The notes: a model not told the origin generated them from the sequence alone. DNA of 64,000 nucleotides from Variovorax sp. WS11 (GCF_010499245.1 NZ_JAAGOW010000003.1:434001-498000), one strand, 5' to 3'; numbered from the stretch's first letter, positions 27,083 through 36,503 are shown. Made by a program: numbers and translations.

Positions 27083-28816
27083 ATGAATAGCAGAAATCAA
27101 ACCGAGCAAAGAGACGATTCAGTGTCGATCGCAGCTCCCAACGACACTTCTGGGTCACCCTCGTGACCCGTGCCGGCTACGGCATTGCTCCGCCGGCGGC
27201 ACAACTCACGCTCCTGCAGCAAAGCTACGACGCCTTGAAGGAGAGCATCTACAGCGCCCTCGTGCTGCAGACCCGGCTCAAGCCGTATCTGGATGCGATC
27301 GAGCTGACCATCGACGAGCAAGGCATCCGCTTCGACACCACCGCACTCGCCAGCCTGCTCGATCAACGCAAGGCGGCCGGCGAGCGCGAGGCAATCATCG
27401 ATCTGGTGGAGCTCAACCGCTTTGCGCAGTCAACGCTGCAGGCGGTGGGTTTCGCGGGCCTCGACACGCTGCGTGGCTGGGTCGAGGCCCTGCCGGCAGG
27501 CTCGGCGCTTCGAACCGAGCTCGCTGCCTTGAACGTCTACGCCGGGGCAACGACCAGCGGCACGGCCAAGTCGGACCTCTACCTCGGAGATGCCAGCGGC
27601 AACAGCTTCAATGGCGGGGCGGGCGACGACGTTGCGAGCGCGGGTGCTGGCAACGACACGCTGAGTGGCGGGGACGGCAACGACAGCCTGTACGGCGGAA
27701 CGGGCAACGACTGCCTGAACGGCGACAACGGCAACGACACCCTGGAAGGCGGTGCGGGCATCGACAGTCTCCTCGGAGGCGAGGGCAATGACATGTTGTA
27801 CGGTGGCGTCGGCAACGACACGCTCGATGGTGGGGTGGGCAACGACACCTTGAGCGGCGATGCCGGCAACAACATTTACCTCTTCGGACGCGGCGACGGC
27901 CAGGACAACATCCGCAGCCACGACAGCACCGCAGGCAAGCTCAACGTGCTGCAGTTCAAGGAAGGCATCGCCCCCTCCGACATCATCGTCAAGCAGGCCT
28001 ACGACGGCTACTGGGGCGGCGGCAATGGCCTGGAGCTGTCGATCGCCGGCACCACCGACAAGCTCTTCATCAACGGCTACTTCTACGGCGACACCACCGA
28101 CAGCGCCTACAGCCCCGTGCAGCAGGTGAAGTTCGCCGACGGCACCACATGGAACTCGGCAGCGATCCTGGCGAAAGTGTTCGCAGGCACCGAAGGCAGC
28201 GACAGCCTCCGCGGCACGACGAGCAGCGATACCTCGTCGGAGGGCTGGGCAGCGGCACGCTCGATGGCGCGGCGGGCAACGATACGCTCAACGGCGGTGC
28301 GGGCAACGACACGCTCCAAGGTGGCGAGGGCAACGACAACCTCTTCGGGGACGACGGCAGCGACACCTTGAACGGCGGCAACGGCAGTGACCTCCTTGAC
28401 GGAGGCGCAGGCAACGACGCACTCAACGGCGGTATCGGCAACGACACCTACGTCTTCGGCCCGGGCTCGGGACAGGACACCCTCTCCGACTACGACGCTA
28501 CGCCCGGTAACAAGGACGCGGTGACCTTCGCCAGCGGCTTGCCCGCCGACCAGCTCTGGTTCCGCCAAGCCGGCAACAACCTCGAGGTCAGCATCATCGG
28601 CACCAACGACAAGCTCACCCTCAACAGCTGGTACGCGGGCAGCCAATACAGCGTCGAGGAATTCAGGACCAGCGATGGCCATGTGCTGATCGATACCCAG
28701 GTGCAGAACCTGGTGCAGGCCATGGCCAGCTTCGCGCCCCGCCGCCCGGCCAGACGACACTGGCTCCGACCTACCAGGACAGCCTGGCGCCGCTGCTCGC
28801 CGCCAACTGGAAATAG
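27083..28816 (+). pseudogene. RTX-type calcium-binding repeat protein, broken by frameshifts
   Basis: Coding similarity runs through three or four frames. A 27-codon frame from ATG 27083 ends in a GTGA that overlaps the next frame. The middle frame has a helical region (LTLLQQSYDALKESIYSAL) and GGxGNDxL calcium-binding nonapeptides from about 27610. After about 28231 the repeats continue one frame back (GGAGNDTLNGG and so on, then YVFGPGSGQDTLSDYD). After about 28741 the natural C-terminus, ending LAPLLAANWK and a stop at 28814-28816, is in yet another frame. Each break is repaired by adding one C to a short C run. If repaired it would encode about 577 residues, a type I-secreted RTX protein. 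The N-terminus is shorter than in large RTX proteins that carry the same middle region. Confidence 0.8.
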
Positions 28817-28838
28817 CCACCAAGCGGCGTCCGGCGGA

Positions 28839-28872
28839 GCGCTCCCCTCCCCTTCGAGGGAGGGCGCTTCTT
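28839..28872 (+). terminator. Stem-loop after the RTX gene, probable terminator
   Basis: GCGCTCCCCTCCC and GGGAGGGCGC form a strong GC stem with a short loop, followed by TTCTTCCTT. It lies about 20 bases after the natural RTX stop. The T-run is imperfect. Confidence 0.55.
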
Positions 28873-28996
28873 CCTTCGCGCGCGCGCTTCCTTCTTCGCC
28901 TGGCGCTGCGCATCCAGCGGCTGCCCGGTAGCCAGCCACTGTTTGCCCCGCAAATACGCATTGCGATCCGAGCGGCGCTGGTAGATAGTCCGCGCC

Positions 28997-30511
28997 ATGA
29001 ATGCCCGATGCAAGGCGCACCGCCTCGGCTCGATGACTCCGCTCGTTTCCCGGCTCGGCTGGATGCTGTTGCTCGCGCTCGCCTCGGCGCTGCAGTTCGT
29101 GGTCCTGCCCGCCCATGCCCAGGACCGCCCCCCGGAAAAGCGCATCGCCCTGGTCGTCGGCAACTCCCAGTACCCCAAGGTCCCGCTCGACAACCCCGTG
29201 AACGACGCGCGCCTGATCGCCGGCAACCTGCGCAAGCTGGGCTTCGACGTCAACCTGCAGCTCAACGTCGGCGTGCTGCAGTTCAGGCGGGCGCTGCGCG
29301 AATTCGCGCGCATGGTCCAGCAGGACGATGCCATCGCGGTGCTGTACTACGCGGGCCACGGCGTGCAGATCGACGGGCGCAACTACCTGCTGCCGGTGGA
29401 CATCAACCTGCGCGACCAGGAGGAGGTGAAGGATGAGTCGGTCGACATCGAGGAGCTGTTCCTCAGCAAGATCGACAAGGTCGGTTCCTACCCCCGCATC
29501 GTGATCCTCGACGCCTGCCGCGACAACCCGTTCGCGGCGAAGACGCGCAATGTCCGCTCCGCCGGCGGACTGGCCGAGATGGGCGCGCGCGGCACGCTGA
29601 TCGCCTTTGCCTCGGCGCCCGGCGCGCCGGCCGAGGACGGCCCGGCCGGGCGCAACAGCATCTACACCCGCAACCTGGCCGACGAGATCATGGTCCCCGG
29701 CCTGGAAGTCGAGCAGATGTTCAAGAACGTGCGCGTGCGGGTGCTGAACGACACGCGCCAGCGCCAGCTGCCCTGGGTGAACACCTCGCTGACCTCGAAC
29801 TTCAGCTTCAACCCGACGGCCCGGCGGCCGGCGGCCGAGAACCCGGCGGCCGCACCCGCGTCGCCGTCCGGCGCGCCGGCTGCGCCCTTGGCGCAGGCGC
29901 AGGCGCCGGCACCCGCACCCGCAGGCCGCGACGCCAGGCCGAAGGACATCGACGCTTGCTCGCGCAGGCCCGGCGCGAGAGCGATACCAGGTCGCGGCAG
30001 CACCGCCCTCGGCAGCGCCGCCGCCGGCGGTGCAGCCCCGGTGGCGCCGCCCGCGCCGCGGCCATCGCCGCCGGCCCCGCCGCAGCCGCAGGCGCCCGTG
30101 GCAGCCTTGACGCCGTCCCCGCCCGCGCCATCTCCCGCCCAGCCCTCCTCCGCATCACGCAAGTTCCTCGACCGCAACGAGTTGCAGCAACTCTTCGTCG
30201 GCAAGACCCACACCCTGAAGGAGACCGCGGCCGGCAGCCTGATTCGCTTCGACCTGCGCGACGGCGGCAGGGTCTTCTTCAACAGCCAGAGCGTCACCAG
30301 CGTCTCGGTCAACGGCTCGGGCCGCTGGGAACTGAAGGACGACGGCGCCCTGTGCGCGAAGTTCAACCCGGCGCCGCCGAGCCGGCTCTCCGATGCGCGC
30401 AACCCCGACGACGGCTGCTGGTATTTCTACCGCGAGGGCGAGAAGCTCATGCGCAGCTCCAGCCTGGAGCCGCAGGCACGGCCCCAGGCCGAGGTCGTCC
30501 GGATCCAGTGA
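28997..30511 (+). CDS. Secreted caspase-like (peptidase C14) protein
   Basis: A 504-residue protein with a signal peptide (cleavage near AHA-QD), or 492 residues if the ATG at 29033 is used; neither start has a clear ribosome site. The caspase fold covers about 45-280: His in VLYYAGHGVQIDGRNYLLPVD (split across the strand, His near 121) and Cys in VILDACRDNPF (near 174) form the catalytic dyad. A Pro/Ala-rich linker (about 280-395) joins a C-terminal domain with RFDLRDGGRVFFNSQSV. Part of the linker, 29955-30039, appears to be read out of frame: restoring three single Cs gives DALLAQARRESDTQ and a smooth Pro/Ala linker with the frame closed again. Orthocaspase-type proteases cut after Arg or Lys. 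Confidence 0.88.
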   Translation: MNARCKAHRLGSMTPLVSRLGWMLLLALASALQFVVLPAHAQDRPPEKRIALVVGNSQYPKVPLDNPVNDARLIAGNLRKLGFDVNLQLNVGVLQFRRALREFARMVQQDDAIAVLYYAGHGVQIDGRNYLLPVDINLRDQEEVKDESVDIEELFLSKIDKVGSYPRIVILDACRDNPFAAKTRNVRSAGGLAEMGARGTLIAFASAPGAPAEDGPAGRNSIYTRNLADEIMVPGLEVEQMFKNVRVRVLNDTRQRQLPWVNTSLTSNFSFNPTARRPAAENPAAAPASPSGAPAAPLAQAQAPAPAPAGRDARPKDIDACSRRPGARAIPGRGSTALGSAAAGGAAPVAPPAPRPSPPAPPQPQAPVAALTPSPPAPSPAQPSSASRKFLDRNELQQLFVGKTHTLKETAAGSLIRFDLRDGGRVFFNSQSVTSVSVNGSGRWELKDDGALCAKFNPAPPSRLSDARNPDDGCWYFYREGEKLMRSSSLEPQARPQAEVVRIQ

Positions 30512-30520
30512 AAGGGCGCC

Positions 30521-31435
30521 TCATCGAAGCCCGCGAAGCGCCTCCTGCTTGCGCCGATCGCGCGCCCGCACCAGGGGGAAGGCCCATCCCAGGTTCATGC
30601 CCGCCGCGGCCAGCAAAATCGCTGCCGCGCCGATCCACTGCGCGATCTGCAGCCGGTGCCCGAAGGCCAGGAAGTCCACGCCGATCGCGACCACCGGGTA
30701 GATGAAGGACAGCGCCCCGGTCAGCGGCGTCGGCAGCTTCTGGATCGCGCCGTACAGCAGGATGTAGACCAGCCCCGTGTAGACCACGCCCATGGTGGCC
30801 AGCGTGGCCCAGCTGCCCGCATCGGCGGGCAGCGCATCGAGGTGCGCGAAGGGCGCGACCATCAGGATGCCGACGCAGGTCTGCACCAGCGCGATCAGAT
30901 GCGGCGGCGTGCCGTCGAGCTTCTTGGTAATGACCGCGGCCAGCGCATACAGGAAGGCCGCGCCCAGCGCCATCAGGATGCCGGTGCCGTAGTCCGAGCC
31001 CGGCTGGCCGGCGCCGGGCTTGGCCTGCACGATCAGCAGCATGCCGATGAAGGCGAGCGCGAGCCACAGCAGCTTGGTTGCCGTGAGCCGCTCGGAGAAG
31101 AACAGCACGCCCAGCGCGACCAGCATGAAGGGCTGGGTGTTGTAGACCGCCGTCGCGACCGAGATGGAAGCACGGCTGTACGAGGCGAAGATCAGCACCC
31201 AGTTGAGCACGATGGCAGCGCCGCCCAGCGCCGCCAGGCCGACGATGCGCAGCGACAGGCCGCGCAGGAGGCCCAGCGCGACGCAGACCACCAGCAGGGT
31301 CGCGGCGCCGAACACGCAGCGCCAGAAGATCAGGTCCACGATCGGCAGGCCCGAGCGCACCACGAACCAGCCGATGGTTCCGGAGATCGCCATCGCGGCG
31401 CTCATCTCGAGCGTGCCGTGGGTTCTGCTGTTCAT
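30521..31435 (-). CDS. EamA/DMT-family transporter
   Basis: A 304-residue membrane protein of the drug/metabolite transporter superfamily, with two EamA repeats and about ten helices; examples are ISVATAVYNTQPFMLVALGV in repeat 1 and TGLVYILLYGAIQKLPTPL in repeat 2. The ATG at 31435 begins MNSRTHG. It diverges from an Lrp-family regulator across 135 bases, a common arrangement for amino-acid exporters controlled by that regulator. Substrate unknown; amino acids or related metabolites are likely (inference). The 3' end is 9 bases from the convergent caspase gene. Confidence 0.9.
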   Translation of the reverse strand: MNSRTHGTLEMSAAMAISGTIGWFVVRSGLPIVDLIFWRCVFGAATLLVVCVALGLLRGLSLRIVGLAALGGAAIVLNWVLIFASYSRASISVATAVYNTQPFMLVALGVLFFSERLTATKLLWLALAFIGMLLIVQAKPGAGQPGSDYGTGILMALGAAFLYALAAVITKKLDGTPPHLIALVQTCVGILMVAPFAHLDALPADAGSWATLATMGVVYTGLVYILLYGAIQKLPTPLTGALSFIYPVVAIGVDFLAFGHRLQIAQWIGAAAILLAAAGMNLGWAFPLVRARDRRKQEALRGLR

Positions 31436-31570
31436 GCCTGGCCTCTTCGTCGTCGCGATGCGATGAAGGATGCCATCGACCGCACGGGCCATCCATGGCC
31501 AAAGCAAGGCGAATAGGCACATACTCCTTTGCTTCTGAGGCCACCGGCCCTTTTGCCCGAGGAAAGCTCC

Positions 31571-32023
31571 ATGATGGACACCATCGACCAGCGCATCGTC
31601 GAGGCCCTGCTCGCCAACGCCCGCCTCTCGCTCAAGGACCTGGCGCAGGCAGTCGGTCTGTCCCCGCCCAGCGTGTCGGAACGGCCCAAGCGGATGGAAG
31701 AGCGCGGCCAGATCCGCGGCTACACGCTGGCGCTCGACCCGCAGGCGCTGGGCTACCCGCTGCAGGCCATCGTCCGCATCCGGCCCCTGCCCGGCAAGCT
31801 GCAGGCGGTGCAGAAGCTGATCGAGCAGACGCCGGAGATCTGCGAATGCGACAAGGTCACCGGCGAGGACTGCTTCGTCGCGCGGCTGTTCGTGCGCTCC
31901 ATCGAGCAGTTGGACCGGGTGCTGGACCGGATCGCCGACCAGGCCGAGACCAACACCTCGGTGGTGAAGGCGCAGGTGGTGCGCAGGCGCCCGCCGCCGC
32001 TCGGCTTCGCGGCTGCGCGCTGA
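31571..32023 (+). CDS. Lrp/AsnC-family transcriptional regulator
   Basis: A 150-residue regulator. The helix-turn-helix is at about 5-60 (DQRIVEALLANARLSLKDLA then GLSPPSVSERPKRMEERG). The RAM effector-binding domain is at about 70-140, with CECDKVTGEDCFVARLFV. The Pro in SVSERPKRMEE is unusual where relatives have a hydrophobic or basic residue, in the recognition helix. It probably controls the divergent EamA exporter in response to an amino acid. Confidence 0.92.
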   Translation: MMDTIDQRIVEALLANARLSLKDLAQAVGLSPPSVSERPKRMEERGQIRGYTLALDPQALGYPLQAIVRIRPLPGKLQAVQKLIEQTPEICECDKVTGEDCFVARLFVRSIEQLDRVLDRIADQAETNTSVVKAQVVRRRPPPLGFAAAR

Positions 32024-32112
32024 TAGGGGATGTCCCCCTAATCCTCGACAGCCATGCGAGAGAATGCATCACCATCCGCCGCCCGGACCCGAACGACAAG
32101 GAGCGATCCACC

Positions 32113-32913
32113 GTGCCTGAACGATCCCCTTCCGCCCCCCGCACCGGCCGCCTTGCCGCACGCGCGGACGAGCCTGCGCCGATCGCGGAAGGCGGCCCCA
32201 CACGGCGGCGCCTGCGGCGCGAGCGCACGGACCTGCTGGAGACCCGCATCCTGGATGCAGCCGTCGAGGAGTTCGCGGAGCATGGCTTCGCCGGCGCGCG
32301 CATCGAGCGCGTCAGCGCCGCGGCCGGCACGGTGGACCGCATGCTGTACTACTACTACGGCAACAAGGAGCGCCTCTACCAGGCGGTGCTGGCGAAGATC
32401 TACGAAGACATGATCGGCGCGCAGCGCGAGTTCGTGACGCCCGAGGACCCGGTGGAAGGCATGCGCCAGCTGGTGCTGCACTCGTGGGACCACTACCTCT
32501 CGCATCCCAACCTGGTGCGGCTTCTGATGAACGAGAACCTGCTGCGCGGTAAGCACATCCGCCAGGCGCCGCAGGTGGTGGAGCGCGCCACGCTGCCGCT
32601 GTTGCAGACGGTCGCGACGCTGCTGGAGAGCGGGCAGGCGCGGGGCGTGTTCCGCCGCGACCTGTCGTCCGAGCATGTGCTCATGACCATCATGTCGCTC
32701 GGCTTCTTCTATCTCTCGAACCAGTACACCTGCGCCACCTGGATCGGCGCGGACCTGATGAGCCCGCGGCGGCGCGCGGCCTGGCGCGCGCACATCGGCG
32801 ATGTGGTGCTGAGCATGCTCGCGGTGCGCGACGAAGCGGATGAGGCGGCCGAGACGGGCGAGCCGCAGGCCGCGACCAAGCCGCGTCGCAGGGCCGCCGT
32901 CAAGAAGAAGTGA
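32113..32913 (+). CDS. TetR/AcrR-family transcriptional regulator
   Basis: A 266-residue regulator starting at GTG 32113, with AAGGAG about nine bases upstream. The TetR helix-turn-helix is at about 42-90 (ILDAAVEEFAEHGFAGARIE, then MLYYYYGNKERLYQAVL). The C-terminal ligand domain is followed by a Lys/Arg-rich tail. Its stop directly abuts the end of the convergent isomerase gene. It is the best local candidate for control of the Rieske/ABC/isomerase cluster, whose promoter contains a nested palindrome (inference). Confidence 0.9.
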   Translation: MPERSPSAPRTGRLAARADEPAPIAEGGPTRRRLRRERTDLLETRILDAAVEEFAEHGFAGARIERVSAAAGTVDRMLYYYYGNKERLYQAVLAKIYEDMIGAQREFVTPEDPVEGMRQLVLHSWDHYLSHPNLVRLLMNENLLRGKHIRQAPQVVERATLPLLQTVATLLESGQARGVFRRDLSSEHVLMTIMSLGFFYLSNQYTCATWIGADLMSPRRRAAWRAHIGDVVLSMLAVRDEADEAAETGEPQAATKPRRRAAVKKK

Positions 32914-33975
32914 TCAAGCAGGGCCCGCCAGCGCGGCCCACTGCTCGCGCACGAAGCGCGCGATTGCCGCGTTCTGGCCGATCAGCGAGAAGCGCGCGTT
33001 GTGCGCATAGTCCGGCAGGTTGATCATCTCGGTGGTGATCCAGCGCAGCGGCGAGTCTTCGTGGGTGCGGTGGTAGGCCAGCACCTTGCGCACCACCTCG
33101 CGCGTGCAGGCAAGCGCACCCGCGTCCCAGGGCGAATGCCACTCGCCGGGCGCCGGCTCGGTGAAGGGATAGAGGATGCCGCGGCCCGGCTCGCCCTTGG
33201 TGTACGGGAAGATCGAATGCTCGGGCACGGCCGCGACCGCCTCTCCCGAATCGCCCACAGACCAGATGTTGCGCGGCCCGTTCGGCGCCACGCTGCGCAC
33301 CTGCAGCCAGCGCACGATGCCCATCTCGAGCCATTGGTCGACGAAGTTGCCGGGCTGGAAAGGGTCGAGCACCGCGCGGCCGGAGGCGACGTCTTCCGTC
33401 AGCCCGCAGATCGCCAGCTCCTGCGCGTTGCCGATCTTGAAGATCCCATGGCTGTAGTCCAGCGTGAAGTGGAAGGGGATGCCGCGCCGGCGCACCGCTC
33501 CGGCCACCGGCGCGACGCGCCGCGGGTCCTCGCTCCACATGTTGACGTGCAGCTCGAAGGCGGGCTCCACGCCGCGGGCCATGCCCTCGTCGTAGGCGCG
33601 CAGGTAGAAGTCCGCCACCTCGTCGTTGCCGATGGGCCGGCCCGTCGCGTCGTGCCAGTGCAGCATGATGTTGTGGGTGCGTGCGCCGACCTCGGCGGCC
33701 AGGCGCAGCTTGTCGGACAGCAGCGCCTCGTCGCGCCCGAGCGCATAGAACCAGCTCGCGGTGTGCACCGGCAGGCCGAAGCGCTCGATGCAGCGCAGAT
33801 AGGTATCGACCTGGCCCGGCATCGGCAGGCGGTCGAAGCAGTCGAAGGCGCCGCTCTCGCGCACCAGGCGGAACTGCTCCTCGATGGTCGGCTCGGCCAG
33901 CGACACCGGCCGCTCCAGCGAAGAGGCCTGCGCGCCGCGGCCGTTGCAGCCGATGGGCGGGAGGGTTGCGCTCAT
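32914..33975 (-). CDS. TIM-barrel sugar-phosphate isomerase/epimerase-like protein
   Basis: A 353-residue protein of the xylose isomerase-like (AP endonuclease 2) TIM-barrel superfamily. Metal-binding candidates are the His residues in IMLHWHDATG and AFELHVNMWSED, and Asp/His in FHFTLDYSHG. It follows the ABC binding protein by 7 bases and a Rieske oxygenase further upstream, so it probably acts in the same catabolic route, perhaps on a ring-cleavage or sugar-acid intermediate. The substrate cannot be told. Confidence 0.75.
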   Translation of the reverse strand: MSATLPPIGCNGRGAQASSLERPVSLAEPTIEEQFRLVRESGAFDCFDRLPMPGQVDTYLRCIERFGLPVHTASWFYALGRDEALLSDKLRLAAEVGARTHNIMLHWHDATGRPIGNDEVADFYLRAYDEGMARGVEPAFELHVNMWSEDPRRVAPVAGAVRRRGIPFHFTLDYSHGIFKIGNAQELAICGLTEDVASGRAVLDPFQPGNFVDQWLEMGIVRWLQVRSVAPNGPRNIWSVGDSGEAVAAVPEHSIFPYTKGEPGRGILYPFTEPAPGEWHSPWDAGALACTREVVRKVLAYHRTHEDSPLRWITTEMINLPDYAHNARFSLIGQNAAIARFVREQWAALAGPA

Positions 33976-33982
33976 GCCGCGC

Positions 33983-35191
33983 TCACGAAGGATTGCGCAG
34001 CTTGCGGATCTGCTCCTCGGCCGGCTGCAGCTTCGCGCCGTCGAGGTAGGTGCCCGAGGGCATCACGCCCTTGCCGTCCTTCACCGCGGTGCGGCCCACG
34101 AAGATGCCGAGCGTCGACTGGTTATCCTGCGGCCGGAACACCACCGGCCCGAAAGGCGAGTCGAACTGCAGGCCCTTGAAGGCCACGATCAGCTTCTCGG
34201 TGTCGGTCGAGCCGGCCTTCTGAATGCCCGCGGCGATCGCCTTCACCGTGGCATAGCCCACCACCGAGTTCAGGCGCGGATAGTCGTTGTACTTCTTCTG
34301 GTAGGCGGCGAGGAAGGCCTTGTGCTCGGGCGTGTCGATGCTGGCGTAGGGATAGCCGGTGACGATCCAGTTGGCGGGCGCATCGTCCTTCAGCGGGTCG
34401 AGGTACTCGGGCTCGCCGGTCAGCAGGCTCACCACCTCGCGGCCCTCGAACAGGCCGCGGGTCTTGCCTTCGCGCGCGAGCTTGGTCAGGTCGCTGCCGA
34501 ACATCACGTTGAAGATGGCGTCGGGCTTGGCATCGGCCAGCGCCTGCACCACGGCACCGGCATCGATCTTGCCGAGCGGCGGCGACTGCTCGGCCACGAA
34601 CTCGACGTCGGGCTGCGCCTTTTTCATGTTCTCCTTGAAGGCCGCCACAGCCGCCTGGCCGTACTCGTAGTTGGGGTAGACCAGCGCCCAGCGCTTCTTC
34701 TTCAGCTTGACGGCCTCGCCGATCACCGAGGCGGAGAGCGCATAGGTGCCGGAACGCAGGCGGTAGGTGTAGCGGTTGCCGTTGTCCCACACGACCTTGT
34801 CGCTCAAGGGGCCCGAGGCGAGGAAGAAGGTTTTCTTCTGCTTGGCGAAGTCGGTCAGCGCCAGCCCGACGTGCGAGAGCGTCACGCCCGAGAGGATGTC
34901 GACCTTCTCGCGCGCGAGCAGTTCCTCGGCCATGCGCACCGCGTCGCCGGGGTTGCCGTTGTCGTCGCGGAACACGGTCTCCAGCTTGCGGCCGCCGAGC
35001 ACGCCGCCCGCGGCATTGATCTCTTCCTGCGCCAGCAGCCAGCCCTGCTTGTAGGGCACCAGGTTTTGCGGCAGGGCCTTGTAGCTGTTGATCTCGCCGA
35101 TCTTGATCGTGCCCTGCGCGGCGGCGTGCGCGCCCACGAGGCAGAGGCTGGCCGCCAGCAGGCGGGCGGACGCGGAAAGCGTGAGAGTCAT
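33983..35191 (-). CDS. ABC transporter substrate-binding protein (branched-chain amino acid / aromatic type)
   Basis: A 402-residue periplasmic binding protein of the LivK type. The ATG at 35191 gives a signal peptide (MTLTLSASARLLAASLCLVG, cleavage near AAAQ-GT) and has AAAGGA about eight bases before it. The fold follows with IKIGEINSYKAL, AAGGVLGGRKLE and ALVYPNYEYGQAA. No permease or ATPase gene of the system is adjacent, so it must share one encoded elsewhere. Its position between a Rieske oxygenase and an isomerase suggests it binds an aromatic or related carbon source (inference). Confidence 0.92.
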   Translation of the reverse strand: MTLTLSASARLLAASLCLVGAHAAAQGTIKIGEINSYKALPQNLVPYKQGWLLAQEEINAAGGVLGGRKLETVFRDDNGNPGDAVRMAEELLAREKVDILSGVTLSHVGLALTDFAKQKKTFFLASGPLSDKVVWDNGNRYTYRLRSGTYALSASVIGEAVKLKKKRWALVYPNYEYGQAAVAAFKENMKKAQPDVEFVAEQSPPLGKIDAGAVVQALADAKPDAIFNVMFGSDLTKLAREGKTRGLFEGREVVSLLTGEPEYLDPLKDDAPANWIVTGYPYASIDTPEHKAFLAAYQKKYNDYPRLNSVVGYATVKAIAAGIQKAGSTDTEKLIVAFKGLQFDSPFGPVVFRPQDNQSTLGIFVGRTAVKDGKGVMPSGTYLDGAKLQPAEEQIRKLRNPS

Positions 35192-35260
35192 GGCGGAGTC
35201 CTTTATGGCGATGGCTGGGGACGGAGAAAAAGAAGAAGGTAGCGGCTCGTGGCTCAATCA

Positions 35261-35383
35261 GTCGCTTCGAAGCTGTGCAAGCCAGCCGGGGAACACCGCG
35301 GAACCGGCTTTGCCGGGCCGCTGGTGTTGCCCCCGGTGAGGGGGTGGGCGGCTACACGAAGTGAGCCAACCTGGGGGAGAACT
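35261..35383. repeat. Intergenic hairpin-forming repeat-like element
   Basis: Between the Rieske and binding-protein genes lies a stretch with nested inverted repeats: CCGGC TTT GCCGG at 35304-35316 within outer arms AACACC...GGTGTT (35292-35328), followed by GGTGAGGGGGTGGG. It looks like the dispersed GC-rich intergenic repeats of Comamonadaceae. A genome-wide copy number cannot be tested from the window. It may attenuate or stabilise the transcript inside the operon. Confidence 0.5.
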
Positions 35384-36397
35384 TCATTCGGCGGCCATCT
35401 CCTCGACGATGCGTCGCATCTTGATGGAGGAGCCGTCGAGGCCGAGGTTGATGCGGTGCCACTGGCGCGGCTTGTCCTCGTTGCGCTGGATCGCCTCGAG
35501 CATGCGCTTGTCCTCCTGGAAGGCCATGCGCAGGTTGTTGCGCAGGCGCTCGTCGATCACCGGGTCGGCCGGCGAGTTCTTCAGGCACAGCCAGTGCTGA
35601 ATGCAGCTGCGCTGGTCGACGGGCGTGATGAAGTGGCAGGCGTACATCTGGATGCAGTCGTCCCGGTTGCCCTCGGGCGCGCCGGTGCCGGTGCGGGCGG
35701 AGCCGAAGTCGATCACCGCGATGCTGGGGGCGTGGTAGTGGTAGTAGTGCCAGCGGTCCACGTTGCCTTCGAAGTTCTTGAGACCTTCGAAGATCGGGAT
35801 CAGCGGGCCGTCGATCACCCAGCGCCAGGTCACGACCGTGTTGCCCTGGCGCTCGTGCTGCACGCGCGTCTCCTCGCGGCCGGCGCTGGCCAGGGTGGTC
35901 TGGTGCACGTAGACCACGTGGGTCGGGTCGCAGAGGTTGTCTGCCAGGCTCAGGTAGTTGGCCTGCACGAGCAGCGCGTCGCCCTCGACCACGCTGTAGG
36001 CGGGGTCGTCGTACTGCGGCAGGCGGAACACCTGGCTGCGATCGGCCTTGTCGGCATCGCCCATCCACACCCAGACCATGCCCATGCTCTCGGCCGTGGG
36101 GTAGCTGCGAACGCGAAAGCTCTCCGGCACGCGCGGCATGCCCGGCGCGTGCACGCAGCGGCCGCTGCAGTCGAAGGTGAGGCCGTGGTAGCCGCACTGG
36201 ATGGCATTGCCTTGGAGCCGGCCGATGGTCAGGGGCGCCAGCCGGTGCGGGCAGGCGTCCTCGAGCGCGGCGACGGCGCCCTCCTCCGTGCGGTAGACCG
36301 CGAGGTCCTCCTCGAGCACGCGGCGCGCGACGATCTCGCGTCCGATGTCCCGCGACCAGGCGAGCGGGTACCAGGCGTTGTAGGCGTAGGCGGTCAT
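35384..36397 (-). CDS. Rieske-type aromatic ring-hydroxylating oxygenase (VanA-like)
   Basis: A 337-residue oxygenase component. The Rieske [2Fe-2S] site has ligands in CPHR (about 49-51) and CGYHG (about 68-71). The mononuclear iron site has D-x2-H-x4-H in DNLCDPTHVVYVH (about 154-165). Size and start (YNAWYPLAWS) match the vanillate O-demethylase / phenoxybenzoate-type single-component oxygenases. It needs a reductase, not found nearby. GAGGAAAG precedes the ATG. It is the first gene of a three-gene operon with a binding protein and an isomerase, behind an A/T-rich palindromic region. Confidence 0.92.
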   Translation of the reverse strand: MTAYAYNAWYPLAWSRDIGREIVARRVLEEDLAVYRTEEGAVAALEDACPHRLAPLTIGRLQGNAIQCGYHGLTFDCSGRCVHAPGMPRVPESFRVRSYPTAESMGMVWVWMGDADKADRSQVFRLPQYDDPAYSVVEGDALLVQANYLSLADNLCDPTHVVYVHQTTLASAGREETRVQHERQGNTVVTWRWVIDGPLIPIFEGLKNFEGNVDRWHYYHYHAPSIAVIDFGSARTGTGAPEGNRDDCIQMYACHFITPVDQRSCIQHWLCLKNSPADPVIDERLRNNLRMAFQEDKRMLEAIQRNEDKPRQWHRINLGLDGSSIKMRRIVEEMAAE

Positions 36398-36461
36398 GGA
36401 CTTTCCTCGTGGGTGACGGCGGCTTGCACGACGCGGGGCGTTGCAGAAAGCGTGCCGGCAG

Positions 36462-36503
36462 TTAAGTAAGCGACTTCTACAAATTAATGTAGAGAATACT
36501 TAA
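36462..36503. promoter_or_regulatory. Nested palindrome upstream of the Rieske oxygenase, candidate operator
   Basis: An inner perfect palindrome TCTACA AATTAA TGTAGA (36476-36493) sits inside an outer inverted repeat TTAAGTA (36462-36468) and TACTTAA (36497-36503). The region is markedly A/T-rich against the GC-rich background and ends 65 bases before the oxygenase ATG. This is the size and symmetry expected for a TetR- or GntR-type dimer site over a promoter. The TetR gene at 32.1 kb is the nearest candidate. Confidence 0.6.
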
